From: Clostridia bacterium
GTDB lineage: Bacteria; Bacillota; Clostridia; Oscillospirales; Oscillospiraceae
DNA: 8,823 nt
Reading direction: 5' to 3'
Assembly (NCBI GenBank): GCA_021153265.1
Contig: JAGKTU010000084.1
Coordinates: 1 to 8,823 of the forward strand
How positions within the stretch are numbered: position 1 is the stretch's first letter; every line of letters begins with the position of its first letter. A program made the position numbers and the translations under genes. Of this stretch, positions 1 to 4,692 are shown one piece after another. The notes under the pieces are model-generated. The model saw only the letters and a list, made by a program, of their open reading frames with translations. It searched no databases and had not been told where the DNA came from.

Positions 1-28
1 GTGCGTATATTTCCTTTTAGACATAACG

Positions 29-70
29 ACACCCCCTGATGTAATTATCCTACATCAGGGGGTGTTTTGT
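29..70 (+). terminator. Rho-independent terminator of a gene left of the window
   Basis: A perfect 15-bp inverted repeat (29-43 pairing with 51-65, loop of 7) has a G+C-rich block of five C:G pairs and is followed by TTTT on the plus strand. That orientation suits a plus-strand gene ending just left of it; one frame has a TAG at 18-20 that could be that gene's stop, but too little is visible to call a gene. On the minus strand the base run after the stem has no T-tract, so it is a poor terminator for the SPFH operon, which nevertheless has no better one in view. Confidence 0.85.
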
Positions 71-117
71 CTATTGTCCGTTTTTACTGGTTCAGTTCAG
101 CAGGAAAGGGGGTGTTT

Positions 118-399
118 TTAGTTCCACTTATCTCTTTTCAGAATGTATACCCTGCGAAACTTCCGAATCGCCCAAAAGACGAATAAAGCATCCAGCGCAA
201 TGAGAATCACACCAACATACCAGATATCGCCTAACAAGTGGATGCCCAATGCCAGAATCAGTCCAACCACGGCACTAAATAACAGGACAATCAGTCCAAT
301 CGCCGGATACCGTACCCATTTGGGAAGCCTGTTATCCGTACTGAGAGCCAAGGCTCCGTCCCAAAACAGTTCTACGAGGAGTTCGATGATATCTTCCAC
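118..399 (-). CDS. Small two-transmembrane-segment protein, third gene of the SPFH operon
   Basis: A 93-residue protein of unknown function. It begins with a hydrophobic amphipathic stretch (residues 1-20, acidic and leucine-rich), followed by two clear membrane segments at about 31-54 and 58-78, and ends in a basic tail (RKFRR at 79-83, then KRDKWN). By the positive-inside rule the C-terminus is probably cytoplasmic. The start is GTG at 399-397, chosen because a strong GGAGG lies six bases upstream and sits inside the last codons of the RHH gene, whose stop ends one base before this start. The gene is therefore almost certainly co-translated with the RHH gene and depends on it. I do not recognise a named family. 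Its role is inferred only from context: a membrane partner of the SPFH protein. Confidence 0.8.
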   Translation of the reverse strand: MEDIIELLVELFWDGALALSTDNRLPKWVRYPAIGLIVLLFSAVVGLILALGIHLLGDIWYVGVILIALDALFVFWAIRKFRRVYILKRDKWN

Positions 400-400
400 C

Positions 401-613
401 TTATTCCTCCTTCAAAAAGTCCAGATCGAAGGGTTTATCCATCTCCGTGGACACATAACCGCCATTTTTCTTTCTCTGCTTGACGCATTCCGTCAGCAGA
501 TACTCGATCTGCCCGTTTACCGACCGAAAATCGTCCTCAGCCCATGCGGCAATGGCGTTATAAAGCTTGGCAGAAAGCCGCAGGGGAACCTGCTTCTTCT
601 GATTCTCTGCCAT
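401..613 (-). CDS. Arc-like ribbon-helix-helix DNA-binding protein
   Basis: A 70-residue protein with the layout of an Arc/MetJ-type RHH fold: a short beta strand (VPLRL, residues 9-13), helix A (about 14-28, ending AWAEDD), a turn with the signature RSVNGQIEYLL (30-40) that matches the RSVNxxI segment of phage Arc, and helix B running into a basic patch (KQRKK, 45-49). RHH proteins bind DNA as dimers through the beta strand, so a transcriptional regulator role is likely; the alternating Q, L and R of the strand are the expected base-contacting residues. A 20-residue acidic tail follows. It starts four bases after the SPFH stop and no convincing Shine-Dalgarno precedes its ATG, so translation probably depends on ribosomes ending the SPFH gene. 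It may control its own operon; no toxin-like partner is seen. Confidence 0.88.
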   Translation of the reverse strand: MAENQKKQVPLRLSAKLYNAIAAWAEDDFRSVNGQIEYLLTECVKQRKKNGGYVSTEMDKPFDLDFLKEE

Positions 614-617
614 AGGC

Positions 618-1643
618 TTAGTACAGAGAGCCGGAGTTTACGATGGGCTGGGCATCCTTGTTGCCGCAGAGCACCACCAGCAGGTTGGAAACCATGGCAG
701 CCTTGCGCTCCTCGTCCAGCTGAACAGTACCCTTCTCATTCAGCCGCTCCAGAGCCATCTCCACCATGCCCACAGCGCCGTCCACGATGAGCTTTCTTGC
801 GTCGACCACGGCAGAAGCCTGCTGACGCTGCAGCATCACAGCGGCGATCTCAGGGGCATAGGCCAGATAGGTGATTCTGGCTTCCACGATCTCCAGACCG
901 GCCTCGTCTACACGCTGCTGGATCTCGTCCTTAATGCGGTTTGCAACCACATCGCTGGAGCCGCGCAGGCTGCCCTCATCGGCGATGCCGTCGCCGGTGG
1001 TATCCACATTGGGGGCTGCGTCGTAAGGGTAGATGCGGACGATGTTGCGCAGAGCGCTGTCGCACTGCAGGGACAGGAATTCCTTGTAGTTGTCCACATT
1101 GAATGCGGCCTTGGCGGTATCCACGATCTTCCAGGTTACGGCAATGCCGATCTCAATGGGGTTGCCCAGGCAGTCGTTGATCTTCTGACGGTTGTTGTTC
1201 AGCGTCATGATCTTCAGGCTCATCCGCTTGCCCATGGCGTCCATATTCACCGCAACGCCGTTGGCGTCGATTTTGGTGGTGTTGGTCTTTACGTCGCCGC
1301 TCTGATTCAGCTTGGTGGAAGCGGCAGGGTTCACAGCGGAGCAGAAGGGGTTGACCCAGTAGAAGCCCTCGCCCTTCAGGGTGCCGATGTAGTCGCCGAA
1401 CAGGGTCAGAACCAGTGCTTCCTGGGGCTTCAGAACCTTCAGACCACACAGGGGGATCCAGCCCAGCGCCAGCGTTGCGATGCCCAGACCTGCCAGAATG
1501 CCGCCGAGGACCACGTTGCCGCCCTCGGTTTCGGTCATGATGATGCCGATGACCATCACCGGGATGGCTGCGATTAGAACCAATAGGTTGAGAAGCATTG
1601 CCTTCATGCCGTTCTTTTTGGTGGTTAAAATTTGTTCAGTCAT
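618..1643 (-). CDS. SPFH/Band 7 (stomatin-like) membrane protein
   Basis: A 341-residue protein with two N-terminal membrane segments (about 16-36 and 45-66), then an SPFH domain from about residue 68 to 260. Family hallmarks visible are the KPQEALVLTLFGDYIGT strand (72-88), GEGFYWVNPF (91-100), the region around AVTWKIVDTAKAAF (168-181), a YPYD segment (205-208), SLRGSS (225-230), and an Ala/Gln-rich helix (LQRQQASAVVDARKLIVDGA, 271-290). SPFH proteins oligomerise and organise membrane microdomains, often next to NfeD-like or protease partners; neither is present here. With a cytoplasmic N-terminus and two crossings, the SPFH domain is predicted to be cytoplasmic. Residues 214-223 (DTTGDGIADE) look like a calcium-binding loop inserted into the domain. 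The start is supported by AAGGAGG nine bases upstream. It is the first gene of a three-gene operon driven by the promoter at 1679-1707. Confidence 0.93.
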   Translation of the reverse strand: MTEQILTTKKNGMKAMLLNLLVLIAAIPVMVIGIIMTETEGGNVVLGGILAGLGIATLALGWIPLCGLKVLKPQEALVLTLFGDYIGTLKGEGFYWVNPFCSAVNPAASTKLNQSGDVKTNTTKIDANGVAVNMDAMGKRMSLKIMTLNNNRQKINDCLGNPIEIGIAVTWKIVDTAKAAFNVDNYKEFLSLQCDSALRNIVRIYPYDAAPNVDTTGDGIADEGSLRGSSDVVANRIKDEIQQRVDEAGLEIVEARITYLAYAPEIAAVMLQRQQASAVVDARKLIVDGAVGMVEMALERLNEKGTVQLDEERKAAMVSNLLVVLCGNKDAQPIVNSGSLY

Positions 1644-1678
1644 AATAGAAAACCTCCTTGGTTAATTCTTACATCTGA

Positions 1679-1707
1679 ATGATATCAAAATGAAATTACT
1701 TTGTCAA
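1679..1707 (-). promoter_or_regulatory. Sigma-A promoter of the SPFH-RHH-membrane protein operon
   Basis: On the minus strand there is a perfect -35 TTGACA (1707-1702), a 17-base spacer, and a -10 TATCAT (1684-1679, five of six consensus). The predicted start near 1672 gives a leader of about 30 bases that holds the AAGGAGG of the SPFH gene. An 8-bp palindrome TGATATCA (1680-1687) overlaps the -10 and could be a binding site, for example for the operon's own RHH protein, but this is only a suggestion. Confidence 0.85.
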
Positions 1708-1719
1708 GAGGGGATTTGG

Positions 1720-1755
1720 AAAAATTTTACCGCCGGAGGAAATCCTCCGGCGGTA
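1720..1755 (-). terminator. Terminator of the Cys-rich protein gene
   Basis: A 12-bp hairpin (1728-1739 with 1744-1755, tetraloop) made of CCGCCGGAGG and its complement begins five bases past the stop of the Cys-rich gene. On the minus strand it is followed by AAATTTTTCC, an adequate U-tract. It separates that gene from the promoter of the SPFH operon. Confidence 0.85.
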
Positions 1756-1759
1756 CTTA

Positions 1760-2563
1760 TCAGCAATTGCAGGTGGTCTGGTAACCGCCGCAGTCCTCCT
1801 CGCCGTCGCATCCTCTGGGGGCGAACTGCTGAGCAGGGAAGGGGATTCGGCTGAACATCTCGCAGGGATCCTCTGCGCAGCAATTTGCGCTGTCGCAGCA
1901 CTCCTTGGTGGGCAGGCTGTAATCCACAACAGGAACCACCAGCTGAGCGTCCCGCTCCAGCCGGATGATGGAGAACTGCCCCAGGGTTACGAACATCCGA
2001 CGTTTTTCCCCGGAGATCACCAGATCCTCGTCAAAGGCTTCCCGAATATAGCCGGGGATCTGGACACAGGCGGTATCGCCGCAGGCGCATTCGCAGACGT
2101 CCTTAACCTTGGAACTGAGCACCATGGGGTCGAGAACTTCCACAACTGCCCCGGGGCGGTTACTGCTCAGCCGGGACAGTCCATCGGGGCTGCCGATCCG
2201 GGTGTCGCTGCGGAAGATGTGAGCGCAGCTGTCCTCGCCGCAGAGAACGGCTCTCTTGGAGAACACCGCCAAGCCGCTGAGTGCCACGGGTCGTGCAACG
2301 CCCACCATGGCGTCGGCGAGAATACGATAGTAGAAGGTGACGTCTACACAGTAGTGGTTGCGGTCGAAGGCCACAGGCTCCACATCGATGTAGGCGTAGA
2401 TCAGTTCCGCGGAGCGGACCTTGGCATTGGCGCAGCCGTCCAGTTGGCACTGGGAGCTGGTGGTCAGATATACCCGAAGATCCTCGATGCAGTCCTTGTC
2501 ACGGCACGCATCGGTGATCTTTCGGGTGTGGATGGACATGGTGTCCGAGCATTGATCAGACAT
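1760..2563 (-). CDS. Cysteine-rich conserved protein of unknown function
   Basis: A 267-residue soluble protein without signal peptide or membrane segment and with 21 cysteines (about 8%). The cysteines cluster at both ends and in the middle: C5/C20/C25/C39/C44 at the N-terminus, C157-x-C-x-C161-x4-C166 in the centre, and a C-terminal block with CC (222-223), CC (228-229), C234, C252, C258 and a closing CNC. Between them lie ordinary beta-rich stretches: SAELIYAYIDVEPVAFDRNHYCVDVTFYYR (51-80) and an acidic/basic segment ending in FVTLGQFSIIRLERDAQLVVPVVDY (191-215). The start is supported by GGGAGGT six bases upstream. I recognise this as a type of uncharacterised Clostridia protein but cannot name a family. 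Cys clusters of this kind occur in metal-binding and disulfide-crosslinked (for example spore coat) proteins; both are guesses. It is monocistronic, with its own promoter and terminator. Confidence 0.88.
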   Translation of the reverse strand: MSDQCSDTMSIHTRKITDACRDKDCIEDLRVYLTTSSQCQLDGCANAKVRSAELIYAYIDVEPVAFDRNHYCVDVTFYYRILADAMVGVARPVALSGLAVFSKRAVLCGEDSCAHIFRSDTRIGSPDGLSRLSSNRPGAVVEVLDPMVLSSKVKDVCECACGDTACVQIPGYIREAFDEDLVISGEKRRMFVTLGQFSIIRLERDAQLVVPVVDYSLPTKECCDSANCCAEDPCEMFSRIPFPAQQFAPRGCDGEEDCGGYQTTCNC

Positions 2564-2614
2564 GATAATACCTCCCGAATCAAGATGGGGTTAAGCAGAT
2601 CGCTTATGGGACAG

Positions 2615-2643
2615 TTTATGCACAATTTGCGGCGGTGTGCCAA
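2615..2643 (-). promoter_or_regulatory. Possible promoter of the Cys-rich protein gene
   Basis: The minus strand shows TTGGCA (2643-2638), a 17-base spacer and CATAAA (2620-2615), a moderate sigma-A match (5/6 and 4/6). The same -10 area also reads CATAAACTG with an AC 16 bases upstream, which resembles the loose sigma-K pattern (AC, then CATAnnnTA) except at the last base. I favour sigma-A but the data do not decide it. Confidence 0.4.
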
Positions 2644-2654
2644 ACGCATCCCAA

Positions 2655-2691
2655 GAATAAAGAAGCACCCCATTTCCGGGGTGCTTCCTCT
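2655..2691 (-). terminator. Terminator of the XRE regulator gene
   Basis: A 10-bp hairpin GAAGCACCCC/GGGGTGCTTC (2662-2671 with 2678-2687, loop of 6) starts five bases past the stop of the XRE gene. On the minus strand it is followed by TTTATTCTTGG; on the plus strand it is followed by CTCTTTTA, so it may work in both directions. Confidence 0.82.
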
Positions 2692-2692
2692 T

Positions 2693-3277
2693 TTATACCA
2701 GCTCGTAGCGGATGCGGATGTACTGCCTGTCGCCGATGTAGAACTTGTTCTTTTCAATTTTCTTCGGCATGCTGGTGGCGGTGATAAATTCCTTATCCAC
2801 CGACACGAAGAACTGACGGCTGCCCTGTTCCACCAGATAGTAGTATCCCGTCCAGGTCTTCCAATGGGACAGTCCCCAGATCATGGTGTAAAGTCCCATG
2901 GTTAAGAAGTCTGCCCACCACTCAATTTTATTGAGCTGATGGATCAGGGACAGCTGATTGATCCGGGTGGCCTCCGGGAACCGGGCCAATACGGCCGCGT
3001 CCTCTTTGCACCGGCAGCGGCCGGTGACTTCGCAGGACTCCAGATCGATCTGCTCCTTGGTGACCCGGAAATCCACTTCCGCGCCGTCATCTACTAAATA
3101 GTCGATGCTCACATCCAGCAGTTTGGAAATTGCCTTCAGATTTTCGATATCCGGCAGTCCCTTGCCGCTTTCCCATTTGGCCACAGCCGCCCGGGATACG
3201 CAGAGCTTTTCGGCCAGCTGTTCCTGAGAGAGCGCAGCGTTCTTTCTTGCGTCTTTGAGTTTTTCAGCGAGTGTCAT
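2693..3277 (-). CDS. XRE-family helix-turn-helix regulator with a tryptophan/tyrosine-rich C-terminal domain
   Basis: A 194-residue protein. Residues 3-62 are a standard Cro/CI-type HTH: LKDARKNAALSQEQLAEKL, the recognition helix VSRAAVAKWESG (27-38), and LPDIENLKAISKLLDVSIDYLV. A short linker holds three cysteines (C82, C88, C90). The C-terminal half (about 95-194) is a separate domain with a very aromatic centre (EWW at 119-121, WGLSHWKTWTGYYYLVE at 134-150) and a FFVSVDKEFI strand; it resembles the sensor part seen in many uncharacterised Firmicutes XRE regulators. What it senses is unknown; a membrane-proximal or small-molecule sensor is possible. The start is supported by AAGGAGG nine bases upstream. 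It has its own promoter and terminator, so its target is not obvious from operon context; autoregulation through the GTTAC repeats upstream is plausible. Confidence 0.9.
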   Translation of the reverse strand: MTLAEKLKDARKNAALSQEQLAEKLCVSRAAVAKWESGKGLPDIENLKAISKLLDVSIDYLVDDGAEVDFRVTKEQIDLESCEVTGRCRCKEDAAVLARFPEATRINQLSLIHQLNKIEWWADFLTMGLYTMIWGLSHWKTWTGYYYLVEQGSRQFFVSVDKEFITATSMPKKIEKNKFYIGDRQYIRIRYELV

Positions 3278-3312
3278 AAATGTTTGCCTCCTTGGTTTTG
3301 CTTGATGGCTGT

Positions 3313-3341
3313 ATCCTAACCCATGGAGCGCAAAAATGCAA
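3313..3341 (-). promoter_or_regulatory. Promoter of the XRE regulator gene
   Basis: On the minus strand, TTGCAT (3341-3336), a 17-base spacer and TAGGAT (3318-3313) form a good sigma-A promoter. The predicted start near 3306 gives a leader of about 29 bases carrying the AAGGAGG. The GTTAC half-sites at 3352-3377 lie about 10 to 35 bases upstream of the -35. Confidence 0.7.
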
Positions 3342-3351
3342 GAAATGGGCT

Positions 3352-3377
3352 GTAACAGGGGTGTTACGTTGCGTAAC
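3352..3377. promoter_or_regulatory. Candidate operator: three alternating GTTAC half-sites
   Basis: GTAAC (3352-3356), GTTAC (3363-3367) and GTAAC (3373-3377) alternate in orientation with centres 11 and 10 bases apart, so all lie on one face of the helix. The last two form a 7-bp palindrome TGTTACG-TTG-CGTAACA (3362-3378). It follows the galM stop but has no T-tract on the minus strand, so it is a poor terminator and a better protein-binding site. The position upstream of the XRE promoter suggests control of that gene by its own product or another regulator (inference). Confidence 0.5.
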
Positions 3378-3385
3378 AGCGGTTT

Positions 3386-4399
3386 TTACCAGGAAAAAGT
3401 ATAGATTGTCTCGCTCTTGTAGGGCGTTCCGGCTTTGACGAAGGGCTGTTTCCACTCCGGATGATTCACAGAATCGGGATAGAACTGAGTTTCCAATGCC
3501 ACGCCGCTGCGTCTGGAGTAATACACGCCGTCCTTGCCCTGCAGATTCAGATAGTTGCCTGCGTAGACCTGAATGCCGGGGCAGTCCGTGGAAATGGCCA
3601 GCGTACGGCCGGAAACCGGGTCAGACAGAATGGCGCAGGGATTGCAGAAGACTTCCCAGTTGTGGTCATATCCAGCCTGCAGCTTCAGGGACTCGTAATC
3701 CTCGTTGATCCGCTGACCGATGGGGCAAGGGGTTCGGAAGTCCATGGGTGTTCCCTCCACGTTTCTCAGCTCACCGGTGGGGATGCTCCGCTCGTCGGCT
3801 ACGGTATAGACTCTTCCGGGCAGAGTGAGAACTTGTTCCATGGCTGCGGTGGTGTTTTCATGACCTGCCATGTTGAAATAACTGTGATTGGTCATATTGA
3901 ATACGGTGTCCTGATCTGCCACTGCGTCATAACGCACGGACAGAGCATTTTCGCTTAAGGTATAGGTCACCCGGATCACGGCGTTGCCGGGGAAACCCTG
4001 ATCACCGTTGGGGCTGTCCATCCGGAAAGTGATGGCATTGTCCTTGCGGCTTTCTACCTGCCACAGCCGGTAGTGGAAGCCGTCGGGACCGCTGTGCAGA
4101 TTGTTGCTGCCCTCGTTGCAAGGCAGCTGCACGGTCTTGCCCCAAAGATCAAACCGGGCATTTTTCATCCGGTTGGCGTTCCGACCCACAGTGGAGCCAA
4201 GGCAGGCATCGCTTTTGCGGTAGTGATCTGCTTCTGAAAGCCCCAGCACCACATCTGCCAGATTGCCGTTGCGATCAGGTACATACAGCCGCACAAGTGT
4301 GGCGCCGTAGTCGGTGACAGCAGCCCGGAGCTGCCCACAAGATATGGTGTACAGAGTTGCTTGCTCGCCGCTGGGAAGATAACCAAATGTTTCCTGCAT
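3386..4399 (-). CDS. galM: Aldose 1-epimerase (mutarotase)
   Basis: The enzyme interconverts alpha and beta anomers of hexoses such as galactose and glucose, feeding the Leloir pathway; it acts in the cytoplasm. The protein has 337 residues, the normal family length, as a single galactose-mutarotase beta-sandwich. Catalytic and binding residues are in place: R73/R77 (VGRNANR), H102 (NNLHSGP), the catalytic acid H172 (TNHSYFN), D245 (GYDHNW) and the catalytic base E303 (LETQF). The frame is open upstream to a TTG at 4426, but I chose the ATG at 4399 because AAAGGAG lies seven bases before it, whereas the TTG has no such site and would place this ribosome site inside the coding region. No gal operon genes flank it, so it works alone, read from the promoter at 4461-4489 and divergent from nrdD. 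It lacks a clear terminator. Confidence 0.95.
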   Translation of the reverse strand: MQETFGYLPSGEQATLYTISCGQLRAAVTDYGATLVRLYVPDRNGNLADVVLGLSEADHYRKSDACLGSTVGRNANRMKNARFDLWGKTVQLPCNEGSNNLHSGPDGFHYRLWQVESRKDNAITFRMDSPNGDQGFPGNAVIRVTYTLSENALSVRYDAVADQDTVFNMTNHSYFNMAGHENTTAAMEQVLTLPGRVYTVADERSIPTGELRNVEGTPMDFRTPCPIGQRINEDYESLKLQAGYDHNWEVFCNPCAILSDPVSGRTLAISTDCPGIQVYAGNYLNLQGKDGVYYSRRSGVALETQFYPDSVNHPEWKQPFVKAGTPYKSETIYTFSW

Positions 4400-4460
4400 A
4401 AAAAGGCTCCTTTCTTTTTTGGACAATAGGTTTTTTGTGCCAAGGGGATGCGTTTATTAG

Positions 4461-4489
4461 ATTATACTATAGCAGCGTCTGTATTTCAA
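4461..4489 (-). promoter_or_regulatory. Sigma-A promoter of galM
   Basis: On the minus strand, TTGAAA (4489-4484), a 17-base spacer and a perfect TATAAT (4466-4461). The start near 4455 gives a leader of about 55 bases with the AAAGGAG before the ATG at 4399. Confidence 0.83.
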
Positions 4490-4589
4490 ATATTTTCTTA
4501 GCCTGATAATCCGTTTTTTCGAATTTTTGCATTTTTGGATATTTGCGCGGAATCGACAAAAACCCAACTTTTTCTGACATAATCTGAAT

Positions 4590-4605
4590 GCACTATATTT
4601 TGTGT
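4590..4605 (+). promoter_or_regulatory. NrdR box 1 upstream of nrdD
   Basis: GCACTATATTTTGTGT matches the palindromic NrdR box pattern (acaCwAtATaTwGTGt). It lies just upstream of the nrdD -35 and pairs with the second box at 4622-4637. NrdR is a zinc-ribbon plus ATP-cone repressor that senses ATP/dATP and shuts down ribonucleotide reductase genes. Confidence 0.8.
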
Positions 4606-4612
4606 TACCCTA

Positions 4613-4640
4613 TTGACAAAACCACAATATCTAGTATAAT
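4613..4640 (+). promoter_or_regulatory. Sigma-A promoter of nrdD
   Basis: A perfect -35 TTGACA (4613-4618), a 16-base spacer and a perfect -10 TATAAT (4635-4640). The predicted start near 4647 gives a leader of about 45 bases. The -35 sits between the two NrdR boxes and box 2 covers the spacer and part of the -10, an ideal layout for repression by blocking polymerase. Confidence 0.9.
4622..4637 (+). promoter_or_regulatory. NrdR box 2 overlapping the nrdD promoter
   Basis: CCACAATATCTAGTAT aligns with box 1 at 11 of 16 positions, keeping the CAC, the central ATAT and the GT. Box-to-box distance is 32 bases (16-base gap), about three helix turns, the usual spacing of tandem NrdR boxes. Confidence 0.75.
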
Positions 4641-4692
4641 ATCCCTGCACGGACCAAGATAACCGTAGCCCGCGCAAAGGAGGACCCAATTT

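Noticed and set aside
58..120. Repeated GGGGGTGTTTT at about 58-68 and 108-118 as a direct repeat or attachment site
   Set aside because: Short, low complexity, and the first copy is part of a terminator stem; there is no integrase or other mobility gene nearby.
401..613. The RHH gene as antitoxin of a toxin-antitoxin pair
   Set aside because: Neither neighbour resembles a toxin (one is SPFH, the other a plain two-segment membrane protein), and the RHH signature is of the Arc regulator type.
143..790. A 215-residue open frame on the plus strand across the SPFH operon
   Set aside because: It overlaps three well-supported minus-strand genes with good ribosome sites and family features, and its Pro/Ser/Arg-rich translation has no recognisable domain.
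1680..1687. TGATATCA palindrome over the SPFH promoter -10 as an RHH operator
   Set aside because: Only 8 bp, A/T-rich and partly imposed by the -10 itself; no second copy is seen nearby.
2612..2638. A sigma-K-type (sporulation) promoter for the Cys-rich gene
   Set aside because: AC-N16-CATAAACTG misses the final A of the consensus, the motif is short and loose, and a sigma-A-like reading fits the same bases equally well or better.
4400..4426. A nine-residue longer galM starting at TTG (4426)
   Set aside because: The AAAGGAG ribosome site would then be inside the gene; the ATG at 4399 has correct spacing and gives the usual family length.
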